This document shows positions 10,396-23,963 of a stretch of DNA of 64,000 nucleotides, one piece after another (within the stretch, counting starts at the first letter, position 1; the number at the start of each line of letters is the position of its first letter). The notes beneath the pieces were generated by a model. That model was not told where the DNA came from and did no database searches. It was given only the letters and a program-made list of their open reading frames with translations. The position numbers and the translations under genes are program-made. The DNA comes from Davidsoniella eucalypti (lineage: Eukaryota > Ascomycota > Sordariomycetes > Microascales > Ceratocystidaceae): positions 186,001-250,000 of the forward strand of contig RMBW01000016.1 of assembly GCA_004009845.1 (NCBI GenBank). Direction: 5' to 3'.

Positions 10396-10711
10396 TGAGA
10401 TTCATGGAATTAGGAGCCATTATAGCGGAAATGCCGAAAGTCGGCCGGGACCTTCCGTGCCGAAGGCCGGTAGTGTCTCGGGCCAGGAACCTTCCCTCCT
10501 ACAACCCTCGGGGCGGTACCTTTGAGTTCACCTCCCCCTTTGTCCAAAGACGAATCTTTCCCTTCGTCGTGGGTTTTTAAGAGCGACCAGCACATGTTCC
10601 CAATGCTGCTGTCCATTATTTTTATCTTTTTAGACGCTTGTCTTTATTGATGCATCGAGTTATGAGACCTTGAGCCCGACTTTTTCCTCTTTGGAGGGAT
10701 GTTCTCACCAC
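10277..10711 (-). repeat. 5S-containing repeat unit, copy 2
   Basis: Partner of 9034-9425; the same 5S plus 5' flank blocks in the same order and orientation, 1243 bases further on. A small insertion (atttttatctttttag) replaces part of copy 1. The LINE 3' end at 9548 lies between the two. Confidence 0.75.
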
Positions 10712-10769
10712 ACTCTCTTGCGAAGATCCAAGAGAATAAATAGAACAACAACAACACAACATCAACATA

Positions 10770-13147
10770 GCTCGCTTGGCTCAGTTGGTTAGAGCTTCGT
10801 ACTAATATTCTCGCCCGCCCCGCCACATGCAGCCACACGCACGAATGCCACACCCTCAATCGCCCAAGGTGGAAACGATGCTGATGCAGACCTGAATACC
10901 AACATCGACAAAGTAATTACCGCCATCCGCAACGACAATCCAGATGACCACCTTCGCCAGACTGTCCCCGTCCCCATCCCAGCCTTCACACGACCTCCGC
11001 CTCTCATAACACCAACCCTAGACGCTCCTAATTACACCCACCACCAGGCCGAAGCTGAGGAATTGCTGGAAAGCAACCCCTGGTTAGATTAGGTTCTATC
11101 CTACATATGTCACGGTCCCGGCCTCAAGATCCACGCACCCAACCTCCGACAATTCTGCCTGAATATTGCAGAGCTATGCCGACGATATATCAACTTTCCC
11201 ACGAAGGTCACTGTGACCCAGATCCTGTTGGGGCCAAAGGCTATGCTCGGGTGCGGCGAGGAAAACCAAGAAAGGGTTACAAATGGCCGACATCATCAAG
11301 GCCTACCCCCAATATTATCTGCCCACAGCCCACCGCCCGTAACCACAATCCAAGACCGCCTACCACGAACCCCGCAGAGTTGAACTTGGAAAAGGTCAAC
11401 CTGGCAAAGAAGATGCTAGCCAAAAGAAGAGCCAGCCGAGCAGCAGCAACGCTGTCCAAAGACTCAACTCCTGTAGTCGCCTCACAGGAAACCATGGAAC
11501 AGCTGGCAACCCTGCACCCGAAAGGGATCACCCGGCCTTTTGGCAAAGAACGAGCTAAGTCTAAGCCAAAGTCAGTGTGCCCCGAACATGTTCTGGAATC
11601 CATCAAAGCCCAGGACCCGGAAGCTGCACCTGGCCCCTCCGGATGGTCGAACCGACTGATCATCCGAGCAGCAGACGAGGAAGACTTTGTCGCCTTCCTG
11701 GTGAAGCAGGCAAACGACATCATGGCAGGCTCTTCTCCCGGCAGGGCGCTCCTTCTGGCATCTCGACTGGTGGCCTTGGACAAGAAACCAGGCGTACGAC
11801 CGATAGCCGTCGGGGAAGCATTCATGCGAATCATTGGCAAGGCTATCCTGATCGCCACAGGTTCGCGCGGTACCAACGCATGCCAACAGGGTGTTGGGAC
11901 ATCTACGGAGCCAATCGTGGCACTAATCAGAAATGCCGTCGAGGACGAGAACACGGAGGGGCACGAGTATATTACTCAACTAGACTTCTCCAATACTTTC
12001 AACAACATGAGCAGGAGGAGGATGGCAGACTCCGTGCGAGAGTAAAGGAAGGATCTCTTGGGGGCAGCGGCATGGGCATACGAAGACCCGACCATCCCCA
12101 TTACAAACGATGGTAACAGGTTTGTATCCGCTGAAGGAGCTAGGGAGATGTGTTCAGTCCGCTGTTCTTCAGCTTGGGAATGAGAACGTTCGTAGAGAAG
12201 CTAAAGGAGACACTGGGACCAGGGGAGGAAGTCATGGCTTACCTCGACGACATTGTCGTAGTTGGGCGACGCATGGATGTACCGGATACAGCGGCCACTT
12301 TGCTTGCAGATATGGAAATCGGGGTCTCCGTCAACCGGTCCAAGTCTAAGGTCCTCCGTATCCAGGACTGCCGCGAGTCAACCGGTATAGAGGTGCCTAG
12401 CTCCTTCCTCGGCCCCACCGCCGCCCGACAACGCTTTCTCTACGACCGCATAGTTCGCCAAGCTGGCACACATCTCAGGCTGCAGTTGTCTCTGCAAGAG
12501 GCCCTTCATCTTTGCACACAACAGATACTTCGACACCTGGTGAGAACCCTGCGACCCGACGGCCTAGAGGAGATCTGGTTTACGCTCGACAATCTCCTTC
12601 TCAATGCAATACGGTGGATCAGAGGTGTGGCCGAGCCCGGCCCATACGATGAAGACATCATGGCCTTGCCCATAAGCTTGGGGGGGGTGGGTATCCCTTC
12701 TTATCTGGAGCAGGCCTTTGCCATCTTTCCTGTCGCAACAGCCCAGGCCCACACCGACTTGGATTGTATCCGGAACCCAGAAATGACCCGCCCGGAAGGA
12801 CTGCGGCGGCAGAAAGAAGTCATGGGGGAGCTCAACGACATGAGATATGACAAACTTTGGGGCCGTCTGTCAACAGCAGAAAGGAAGGACTTCGGTGACA
12901 ACAAGACGTTCATCAGACGCCAATGGATGGGGATATAGCCAACCAGCAGACGCCAGATCATTGCTGATTCCCTTCCTTATGGGTATGACCAGTGAACGTT
13001 TCTTGCTCCCGGACCCCATGATGGACAAGCCGTGCCCAGAGTTCCACCAGACTATCAAGTAGGCTCATCACCAAAAGTGCCAAAATAATATTCGATCACG
13101 AATATCAAGTAATGCGAAGGTCGCCAGTTCGACCCTGGCAGTGAGCA
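10770..13147 (+). tRNA. tRNA-Ile(AAU), split at its intron by a retroelement
   Basis: The 5' exon (10,770-10,807) and 3' exon (13,112-13,147) join to a 74-base cloverleaf. The acceptor GCTCGCT pairs with AGTGAGC, the D arm holds an A box (TGGCTCAGTTGG), the anticodon stem TCGTA pairs with TGCGA around loop CTAATAA (anticodon AAT), and the T arm is GCCAG TTCGACC CTGGC. Intron bases follow A37, the canonical eukaryotic intron site. With the insertion removed the intron is 21 bases and its hairpin (ATATTCG with CGAATAT) pairs with the anticodon region, as in authentic pre-tRNAs. Five Ts at 13,167 terminate. With 2.3 kb between A and B boxes and internal T4 runs, this copy is almost certainly dead. 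Confidence 0.92.
10811..13085 (+). mobile_element. CRE-like non-LTR retroelement in tRNA-Ile intron, degraded
   Basis: The 2275-base insert is flanked by an 8-base duplication, taatattc (10,803-10,810 and 13,086-13,093). A frame is open from the very first base, stops at TAG 11,091, and resumes in frame (CHGPGLKIHAPNLRQFCLN), implying 5' truncation. The RT follows with ELNLEKVNLAKKMLAKRR, APGPSGWSNRL, RPIAVGEAFMRIIGKA, QQGVGTSTE and LDFSNTFNNMSRR (to 12,045), then a shift, GDVFSPLFFSLGMR and AYLDDIVVVG (12,150-12,938). The RT style resembles site-specific CRE/R2-group LINEs. It ends soon after the RT, in caaaa, without an obvious zinc-finger or restriction-like endonuclease domain. The frameshifts make it inactive. 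Confidence 0.8.
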
Positions 13148-13166
13148 ACACGTTAAAAGCGCAGTC

Positions 13167-13171
13167 TTTTT
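13167..13171 (+). terminator. Pol III terminator of tRNA-Ile
   Basis: Five Ts, 20 bases past the tRNA discriminator base, with a second T6 run at 13,181. Confidence 0.6.
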
Positions 13172-16100
13172 GACTACACATTTTTTGTTGTTCTTCCGGT
13201 CTGGGTGTTCTACCGTTGACAGCACACTAAGATTGAGGAGGGAACGGTCTTGTTCATGATTCTCCGGTTACAAAGCCAAGCCGTGGCAACAGTGACTCTG
13301 TTTCCTTTTTAGCACTTGTACCTAGCGCGCGGTATGTTTGGTCTAGTTGCTTTTCTATTGCTACTAGTTTTCTTGGGGAGAGCCGGAGAATAGGAAAATG
13401 GCACCAGGTGGACCGTGGACACCAACAAGTTCCTCCATACTATTCAAGCTAAGGGGAATAACCACATGGTCCATCTTTTTTTGCCGTAGAAACCGGGCGT
13501 TACTAGGACTGAGATTTGAGCATTCTTTCACGCTTGTTAAGTCTGATACTCCTTTTTACTTGCATTTCATGGCTTTGTGATGTGATAGACAGTCACTCAT
13601 CACGCTACCAACCTCATATTCAACGAGCCCAACTAACGAACTACTGTTATACTGTATTAGCAAGTACCATATGGCTTCACAACCTATCCATTCTTATATC
13701 GATATGTAACTAGAATCACATCCATTTCCGGCTCAAGCTTACGGTTCCGATATTGTTTGAGCCCGTCTAGCCATACTACCTCATTGGTGGCTTGGACCGG
13801 CAAGGCAGGGCATCCTAGTGGGAAACGGAGCTTCAAACTTGATCTACACACTTGTTTTGCAGATTTCTCGGTGTCGTTGCAGTACTAGCATGTACTTATA
13901 AACAACTAGGGCTTGCTGCTAGTTGACTCCTTGATAAGTTTGGTTTTCTTCTCCCCAGCCAGCTGCCATATCGTGGCGAGGCATCCGAAGTCAGAAACTT
14001 TGGCACATATGTAGTGTGATTTGGCCAGACACAACATGGACAGAGGAACCCGAGTAGTCAAAAAGCTAAATCGCGGTTGAGTTGGCTTCCCTAAGACCTC
14101 TCACAGGCTTACCTAGTTATTCTTCTACTAGTCTTGGCTGTGGTGGCTCTTGAGACAGTCGTCGGGATGAAGAGAATGCAAGCAGGCATAGCAATCCACT
14201 TGATTTCGATTGGTCTAGTCAAGTCCCTATGACCAAGTAAAATATATGGTCCGTAAGACGTATGTGTAAGTATACATACGCACAACCACTTTACAGCACG
14301 TTGATGACAGATACTAATATATCCACGTTCCCCGGAAATTACACGTCACAGGCTTACTGTCAAAGATGCTGGAGAGTTTCTTGTCAAAATTGGAGAGATG
14401 TGCAGGTACAGCTGCATATCTGATTTATCACCTGGGTTAGCTGCACCTTGCCTCTGATGTCCAGAGCAACTGGCCGGGTTGTCTACCAGATAACAAAGCC
14501 ATGCGCTTTGCAGGCTAGGATAATTAACACACAGCGACCATACCTCCATATAGTTTAATTAGTCTTGCATGTATATCATCCCCAAAATAGATGTCTCGCG
14601 GTAGATCATGAGACCAGGCCAAAATATTCCAAAAGACTGTCCACGTAAAAGGGAGAGGTGAATGTTGAAAGCGAGTGGGATCAGCAACAGTCTTGTCTTT
14701 CCCACCTTCACTCGCTTATCGTCAGCGAACTTTCATTTCCCATTCCTGCGCCCAACAGAGCCGAAACAACCAAGAATCTATCGGCAAAGTTCATAGCAAC
14801 ATCGTATCCAGCAAGTCGTGATGGCAGAGCTGCTTCCAGCAGAACCCAACTCCTTCTCGGTTCTGAATTCCGAGTAAAATTACACAATAGACGTCCGAGT
14901 ACTCTTGGCTTCCTGTATCTGAGGCAGAATAAATACACTCCGCCCTCTTTTCGAGGAGAAAGACCATTCCTGTATCTCATAGTTCAAGGCGGCCGATCTT
15001 GGCTTTGTATCTATGAATATGTATTCTCTAACACAGACCGTCCATAGTGTACCGGATTCTTTCTACATCACTTTACTCGGCAGTTCAACTGTATCACTTG
15101 AAGGAGCAACACGAGTTCCGTTCCTTTGGTCTAGCATTTCGTCTTACGAACATGGCCGGCGTTGCACGAAATTGAAATACGGTGTCGGGATCTCCTTGGG
15201 CGAGTCATTCTTTGGTAGCGGGAACGCAGCCAGAGTTTCACATCGTGCAGACTGCGAGGGAGCTTGTCATGGAGGATTCTGGCGGCATGGCCTGCAAATA
15301 GCCCAGGTGGGCGTCTAACGAGTCTCGATCTTGATACTTCAGTCAGCTACCTAACCCTAAACTGTTGAAGCGAAGTGGAGCTTGGACGACAACAAGTCGA
15401 GAAAACACTGGTCGACCTCTTCTGAGCGGCAGGATGCCCCCCAGCAAGGCGTAGATAACCAAGTGTGAATAGATACCTGATGAGGCAGATCGAGATCTAA
15501 CTTGATCTATAAAGACCAAAGCCAAGACTTGATATACGCGAGACCGCATGATCATTGGCACAGATCGCTTTTAGCGGAGTTTTGATTCCTCTTCACAAGT
15601 CGACTTTTAACGACGCAACCATCACTAGAAACGAGAGCAACTATTCTTCGTAAAGTTGGGTATACAAAGGACACGCTAAACGTATTAGGGATTCTTTTTT
15701 CGAGCCTAAAGGAAGTTAGACTAAAGCATACTTAGTAACGAGATGAGTTCCTTGATGTTCTTGCTAAGCCAAGAGTTTTGCTTTTCTTGGGCATTCACTC
15801 CATAGAATTCATCTAGCTCGCTTAAGCTAGACGAGGAGAAAGTCAAAGCAGAAAAAGAAGCAAGATGGAAATATCAGAAACAATTAGCAGGCAAATAGTC
15901 ATGGGAATTACGATTGCCATGCGGAGCCAAGACTTGGAGAAATCAAGCGCCACTTTGATTTTCTCGCTTAATTTACCAAAGTTAGTCTGGTTGCTTGGCT
16001 CTTTTTTATCTTTCCCGTGTTCCGAAGTTATAACTATTAACCTTACTACTCCAAAGATAAACCGTCATAACCCCTGCTGAATCGTAGCAGTAAGATATGT

Positions 16101-19100
16101 ACATGCAAATGGAAGTTGGTGTGTGCTATGGGCCTTCTTAGTTGATAAGCTGATATGACGTTGTAGACGATGTTTCCTCTGCTAAGAAGATGTGTAACTG
16201 AGAGTATAGTATAATCAAAAAAGCCATGCAGGTCTTGATGCAGAATGGAATCTAACAAAGAATAGAGTTTACCCTACCAAGCATCGTGTAGATCATGATC
16301 ATATATACTTTGCATTAAGACGCAAGACTATAGGCAGCAAGATATAGCCTGTCCAAGCCTCGCAGCATCTTAGTTCAAGCGTTATCCAGTGAGAACTACA
16401 GCTTGCTCCAGGGCGCATGAGAGCAGAGAACGTTGCAAGGGTTGACTACTAGATTCTGCACGCTGATATCGTGGAAGAACGAGGATGCCCACCACCCAAT
16501 CTACTGTCTAGAAGGTGTGGTGGGGACTAGAGAGAGCGTCCGTGTAAACGAAGCCAGAAGGTCTTCTTAGGCGTTCTATATAATCTATTTCCGTGATGGG
16601 GTTGCAAAAGTGACAGTTGTATCAAGTTACATGTTCTTGTCTTCTTACAAACAACCTTGGGATGTAGGTCCTTCATCATGCTCTTGTAGCCAATATCTGG
16701 TTCTGTAGCCGATGCGGAGGTGGCAAGGACAGGCGCCTTGACGTTTTTTTCTTCACTTCTTAGCACCCTACTATACCAGTATAGTATGGCTTATGACGAT
16801 GGATGTTGATAGTGTGGGAACGGTAGCACTAGTTTTACAAGTAGAAGCAGAAAGGGCCCCCCAGCGCATGGATCTGAAGATTGTTCGAGACACTCTGTAA
16901 AAAACGCTCCATGGATCTTGCTATAGAACATGATTTCGTCCCATCCCCATTTTCGATTAGTCTTGGCTAGGCCTTTGCCATGTGAGAATGACTGTGAAAC
17001 AATCCAAGGCTCGGAGAATAGCTGTAAGGGTTAATTTGCGCTTCTTCATGCGTACTGATATTACAAGTGAATTCTCGCGGGTAAGCTGAATGAACAGCAA
17101 AAGAGACAGCCCCGTCTATATGCCCGGCAAAAGAGCCGAATATGATTTCCAGGCAGATTATCCGAAGATACCGATCAGTAGAAACAATCTCGATGGACAT
17201 CATGCACGCCATGAAGAGAATCCACAGGCCAATTTCGCAGTGTATTTCCTGGGCGCATTCTTGCCTGTCCTTGAAGCCCTGAGGCAAGGCTTGAAAAATC
17301 AGGGTTTGAGTATTTTGGCGAGGCTGGAGACGGAAGAAAAAAAGATGAATATTCCTACTGTAGAATCAGTGCTGTGCAGAGTCACCACAGCACCCATATG
17401 CACGCCTAAGGGCTCGCGTAAATCCCCACGGCGACTGCTGCAAGCGCTATAAGCAGCTGTGCGGCGTTTTTTATATTTTTAATTATCGGTTCTGTTTGCT
17501 CGGGCTTTGCTTTCAGGACTAGAACACCTGACAAGGCATATATATCTGTATATCTCTTTACAGCCTGTAGCTGCATCTGCAGCTTGCTATGCAACATAGG
17601 CTAATAAATATGCAGGAGGGAACAGACCTTGCTGATGTAATAGAACAAACCCTTACATAGTGGATCATTTTCAACTTGATATGTATGCGCAGTTAGTTAA
17701 TGCTTGGATATTAGGTAGGGCAGTGAAAAGGACACGCCCTTACTTTAGTTATTCCAAAGACAGTGATTAATAAGCTTTGACATCGTCTTGGCTCGCATCA
17801 TAGTTATCGATCTAGATTCATAAAAAGCATGATTTGTTTGTCGATAGGCCAGCAAGCACAAGATTACCGCATAGATGAAGCAAAGCTGGGCAAGGATGGA
17901 ATCTACTCAGTAGTAGGCATAAATGAAGTAAGAAACCAGTTCAGGCATGACTAACAGAAACATGGACTCTTTTTTTTTTTTTTTTTTTTTTGTCTTGGCT
18001 CTGACGATGGTGGAGGAGTTTGAATCGCAGGGAATCGAGTCCTCCCAGCAGTTCGTATCGTGGCTCTAGATACAGGCTATCATGAGCTTTCCGGCACCCC
18101 AACATTCGGCCTCGCTATACATCCCAGCTACAACCATGTGATGTAGGTGTCTGTGATGCAGATACCGAAACAGACCAGCCAAGACTTCTTTAGATACTAG
18201 TATAAGATATATACGGCCTATCGTCAGAGGTTGCCTTGGCAGATGTAGATATCTTGGTAGGGCCAAGTAGTTGTAGGACCGCACGCCGCGCACTAACCGG
18301 TCGGACGGGGCAAGGATGCAGATCGTTTTGCCGTCTTCAAAGCTACCGGTAATGCTCCAGGCTCGGCCTTGCCCTTCTGCTACTAGGTGGGAGTGCATTG
18401 TGAAGTCGGCCTGGGCATGCTATACAGCTTGCTACGGTGTATTGGGAGGAGGGGGTATCGAGTGTGTCTCGGCAGGCGGTCCGTCAGTCATTCCTAGAAG
18501 ATGGGGGACTAGGCAGAACACGCACAATGCTATAGGGCCAGTCCCCCGTTGCACTACCATAGCTACCGCTGCTGGTGGCAGTACACATCTATAAGTAGCC
18601 TTGTTTACTCATTATGCCATCCGTAGCATTGCATTTTCCAATCTGCGTCGATGTCGGGCCGGGGCAGGCCACTTACCAACCCAAACGGCGACAACAACGC
18701 TGCAAGCAAAGCCTCCAACGAAGCGGGAAGGAGACGACATGATCGGCCTTGCTTCACTGCCTATTTGGGCTGGCTGAAGATGCAGAATAAAGCCATATGC
18801 GCTCTCGGCGTCTCCCTTGCTACCGAACTAAGCATCAACCAAGTACTTTGGTCTAGCATGACTTCTTCCCCTGTCCCGGCGTTCTCTCTTCCCCCGAGAG
18901 AAACAAAGTTTTGGCCTGTTAAAGTTCGGCGGGCTCTAGACGAAGACATCCCCGGGTCGCATGATGCATTAGTGGCAATCTCTTTACCATTGTTTCCGCA
19001 CTACAGGCTATATACTACATACTTAGTATACTATTTGAAGCCAAAACACGATCCCCGAGGAGGACCGAAAAGCAGCCACCAATGCTCAATATGCACAGTA

Positions 19101-19454
19101 GAAATGCAAGCTGTTAGTGAACTCCTAGACACCACGTCTATGCAAACACCCAGACTTTTCTCATGCACCCACACTCAAGACTTGGAATATTGCTTTTTGG
19201 GCGGCTCCTTCTCGCTTGAAATTAGGCGACCTGCCCTGTCTCTCTGTCTAGCTTGGGCTGGATCACTAAATTCGAGCCAAGAGAGAACAAGCCATTCTAT
19301 TTTGTTTCAAGAACCCCTACTAGAACATCGTGGTGAAGAGTTGCAATATTTCCAGGATTCCTACTAGGGGTCTTGACTTTCTTGAGCCCGATATGCAAGG
19401 CTACGAATATGTATATACAATTAAACGCTGTTTCAGACACCAATGTTTAATAAA

Positions 19455-19600
19455 TAAATAATATCTATTTATTTATTATTACGTCTTTATGTGGATCACG
19501 TGGATCCGACCCTAGCGGATCGTTAGACGTCGAGAGACCCTAATGGCCCTCGAAGAAACCCTTCTAATAGAGAAAGAAAAAGCAGAAAACAGAAATGCAG
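19455..19600 (-). mobile_element. LINE family B 3' end
   Basis: Reading minus, ggccattagggtctctcgac, atccgctagggtcggatcc and gatccacataaagacgtaat are followed by an (AAAT)-type tail (taataaataaatag). The same 3' end occurs at 47,800-48,042 and, without the tail, at 50,530-50,717. It is a short 5'-truncated copy. Confidence 0.6.
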
Positions 19601-20357
19601 TGGAACAGAGATATTCGATGGGAAGGTCGGAGGGGGATGATGTGAAAATACAAACAGAGTAATTCTAACTATCGCCGTCTTGTCACTATACGATAGGGTT
19701 GAAGAAGAGATATAACTAGGACTCATATCATCTAGACAGGATCACTTACACAGATGGCATCTCAAAATACATACAATTCCCACTAAATCCGTTGCGATCA
19801 GATGAAGATGGAAGGCATTGTTTAGGATTTCAGGATCGAAGTCGACTTCTAGACAAGGAAGGATTTATGGAACCAAGTTTTGGATTCTGGATTTCTCTTC
19901 TATATCTTTTTCTTCTTTCTTTCTTGGGATCTCAATATACTTGACACGGACGACTCGGCCGGACCAGAACGCTGGTAAGGGTTGGCCTGCTCTCTGCTGA
20001 ATGCTATGGCGGTAACCGATAGAATGAGAGCCTTGTGTTCTCCGATTTTTCCATGATTTTGGAGACATAGCTTGGTGATAAGCAGGCTACGAAGCCTATG
20101 TCGAATAATAAGAAATTACGGTGCGCCCAAATCTAGTATATGAACATAGTATACTCGTATAAAGGCTGTAACATTGGCTGTTGAGGACGTCGGCGATGTA
20201 GTCTCTAGTGCTTCTCGATTCTCCCTTCGAAGATTACCGTTGTTTGGAGTTGGTTGTATCCGGCAAGGTATGAAAGCAGCACTGACAGTAAGCCGGTCAG
20301 CACAGGTTCAGGAACAGGGACAAGAGAGCGAATATATGTACATGTAATCGTAGCATC

Positions 20358-20399
<42 letters not shown>
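20358..20399 (+). repeat. (AGT)14 microsatellite
   Basis: Fourteen perfect copies of AGT. No reading frame that I accept crosses it. Confidence 0.95.
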
Positions 20400-20400
<1 letters not shown>

Positions 20401-23400
20401 CTGTGATATATAGTAATAAGAGTGAAAAAGACGCCACAGTCTGTAGCGAGCCTGCACCAAGGGAGGGAAAAATACGACCAACTGCAACAAAAAGAATCAG
20501 GGTGCACGTAAAAAAACGACCAGAGAACAAAGTCCCATATTCTGTGTTATATTACCAAGTGACACGTTGGCTTCATAGCGCATCTAGGATCGTCCACCAG
20601 GAAGAAATGAGCATTCGAGGCCGGAGTTTGGTAGGTCGAGAGCAAGAAGCTTACTATCTGACGATAGTAAGTAATACAAGTAGCAAATATAGTAGAAACC
20701 CACATCACTACGGGGAGATAACGACGGTCACAGATATCAGCTAACAGACGAAGCAACAGCTTGATCGCGTGCAAGCACTAAGAAGCCATAGTAATAAAAA
20801 ACAAGCCTAAATTGGCTCTAAAAGGGCAAAGCGCGATCTAGACAGGCTTCCATGGCCCTTCGATCTGGCGAGGGCCTGAGCGTTGGACACTATCGATAAT
20901 AGTGCTAAACGATGTCTAGCGTTATAGAGCATGCAACGCCAAGTAGACTGCGATATCTAGCGTGTATGCATACAAAAACTTTGTGATTGTACAATATAGT
21001 TATTCTGCCATCTCTTTATGTTGGTTAGTGTACGGCAGATATAGCTCGCCCTGTCGACAATCTAACAAGAAGCAAGATTTCATCTTTGCTTGCTCCGAAC
21101 ATGTGTTTTTCTCTCTGTTTTCCCTGTGATTGCGTTTTGGTCGTCTCCGTAATCTAATCTTATTTTGGCATCTTCTTTCGTTGAGTGCTACTAGCAGTAG
21201 TAGCAAAAATCATCAATAAAAGCAAACGCTCTCAGTCAGCGAGTGCGAGTACCGAGCTTGTCGTGTGCACAGGGTTTCCTCCTCGACTGATCATGAGATA
21301 GATAGGGAAGGGGGGGCATCAACATGAACGTCTGTGGGGGATAAGAAATCAGAGAAGCTAATAAAGCTATTAGGTTCTATGAAGCCGTGATCCGAAGTTA
21401 TGACAGCTGGTGTTGTGACCTTACATTAAGCTGCTTATTAAGATATGAAGCACTAGTGACTTTGACAACAGGCAGGTTACAATATAAAAATGTAGCCCCA
21501 AACGTCATAGTCATAATATGCGCCATTTTATGCCGGCTTTTGCGCCACTTCTGTGTGCACAAACGTATGCATGCTCTTTAACTTGTGCAGATAGTGATGA
21601 GTTCGTCTTGATGCTTTAATTATCCACAGTTTCGATCCAAGTACCAGATATCGGTAGACCAGAAAAATAGTAGCTACAATTTGCACGCCCCTTTTTTTGG
21701 TCCGTGGCATATCTTGTCAGTAGTTCCGGGTGCCGAAATGTTAGTAGTAAGAACATTCTTGGAATTCTCGGTACCGCATTCTTGCTCGTTCGCCCTCAGG
21801 CGGCCAAAAAGCTGCAGCCGGTGATGAAGAGAAGTTGGGATGCGCTTGATATATGTAGACCTGTACTGAATGGTGATTTGAGGCCTGGATTTGGCGCAGA
21901 AATAGTAGGCAATGCAGCGTTGACGAGAGATATATCTGCATCTTCACGCGCAGCAACAAAAGAGCAAAACACAATGGATATGAGGCAGAAGCCAAACTTT
22001 GGGTCGGCTATGTAGCTTCTGACTCGAGTCGTTTGCAGCTTGGCTTGTGGCTGCAAGAAGGCTCAACTCCGCCATCTGATTGTTGTTTAATGCCTCGTGT
22101 CAGCGTCGAGCAGCCGGTGTTCCTGAATTTAGATTTTGCCGTGCATAGTAGGGCCAACTGTCTACTTGCAGTGCTGCAGGTTTGCGTGAGATGGGTGCCG
22201 GAGACTAGATGAAGATGGGGATTTGACTGCATCGCCTGATACAGGGACTGGCCAGGGCTCCGTAGCCAACTACATAGCTTGATCCACTCCACGACGATTA
22301 GCTGGAGATTCACATGCCGTTTCTTCTTCTCGCTTCATTAGTAGGTGCTTTCAGTGATCATCGAGGGGCAGCGTTTGTTACTAGCAGAGGCTGGGGGTTA
22401 TTCATAGAACATTGTGTCGTTTTGTTCTTGGGTGGAGTTGGGTTGGGTTGCTGATCATTCTACTGACGTCTGCAGGCTCTGTATCTTTTAATGGAATTAG
22501 AAGGGCAGAGCAACAAGGGACAGAGAGGACGAAGAGCCGTTTAAACCCGGGCGGTGTTTGTTCTCTTGTCGCAGAAAAATAGTAGGAAGAGAGGCCCTGT
22601 GCGGCACGGCATTCCTAGCAGCGAGAGTATGTATTTAAAGAAATTCTGCATAGAACAGCCTTGGTACGGTCTCACACTCAAGCTGCCTGCGGGCTGTAAG
22701 GGTTTGTGGGGATGTGGGTTTAGCTTGGCGCGGCTTCTCCTTCCAACTGGTAGCGTAGCAGTAGTGACAAGTTTGCGGGCGCTGTTTGTTTGTGTTATGC
22801 CGCAGCACATAAGGCTGCTTGGGCCGCTGGCTGTCTAGAGCTGCAGGCTCTTTAAGTTATCGAGACAGGCAAAAAGGAAAAGAACAAGAAAAAGCGAACG
22901 AGAGCGAGAGTTCGTCGATAGGAGCAGTCCTGTCGTTAATTAGCCTCCGGTCGTCAGGTGGCGAGGCACAGTTTTTTGTGGAACGGGCGCTGGAAAGCAG
23001 AGACCCCTCTGAGGACCGTTCAGAAGCCTAAAGTCTCGAGAACATAGGCGTGTTCTGACGTGTGGTCGTCCTTGTGATGCACACCTGGACTTTTGCCGTC
23101 TGTTGCGAGCGGGAACAAAGATCTATAGCTAGCCTTGGAGCCTTTGGCAACAAAAGCTGGCTGAAGCGCGGCATTCGCTGTAGGGATTGTTTGTTTACCG
23201 AGAGAGAGAGAGGGAGAGCTTTTTGAAGCAAAGGCAAGTACTTAAGCTGCCATCTGTCAGGTAGGTAGAAAACAAGCTGAAGGAGGGGAAGGTGCTATCA
23301 TTCCCGCATAAGAAAAATAAATCATAAACAAAGAACAGGACAGCACCGTCACGTTGGCCACATTGAAATTAAGTGGTAATGTTTGATGAGAAGAGCGAAA

Positions 23401-23963
23401 AACATGTTTCTTTCCGTTGTTTTGCATATTTTCTTTTTTCACAAGGGATCAACGTGTTGTTTTAACAAGAGGGAGACGGGAAAAAAGGTTACAAGTTACA
23501 TTTCCGTGATATTACGAGAAAAGAAAAAGAGCAGGCATCACCTATGAAAACGGCTGGCGATTTGCTGCTTTATTGAGACTCGCGGGAAAACTAGAGAAGG
23601 AAAAGTACGAAACAACGGTAGTCCAAGGGGACACTGAAGTTACTTTGAGATACACGATACTCAAGTACGGCTATAGACATGGCTTCTGATTTGATATTGA
23701 TGGAGCATCTAAAAAAGTAAATACGTGTAAAAAGGTGCCAGCCGGGCTGTGTAGAACCCTGGATCTGAGCTAGGAAGATTCTCAGTATATCAGTATAGGA
23801 AAACAAAGAGCACGCTATTCCCAAAGAAGACAATAAGACAATGGCCAAGCAGGGGCCAGAAAGAACAAAACCCGCGATTTAGCTGGAAGTGATTAGCTAA
23901 ACAGCACAGTTTGCAGGTCTAGCAAGGGGCTTGGAAACAAATATGTATGGAGGTATGATACAG

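Noticed and set aside
14658..15318. Overlapping 90-130-codon frames on both strands
   Set aside because: Several frames compete and none has a coherent composition, signal or domain.
18651..19367. 238-codon open frame
   Set aside because: No motif, poor codon quality compared with the kinesin and amidase genes, and no supporting splice or promoter context.
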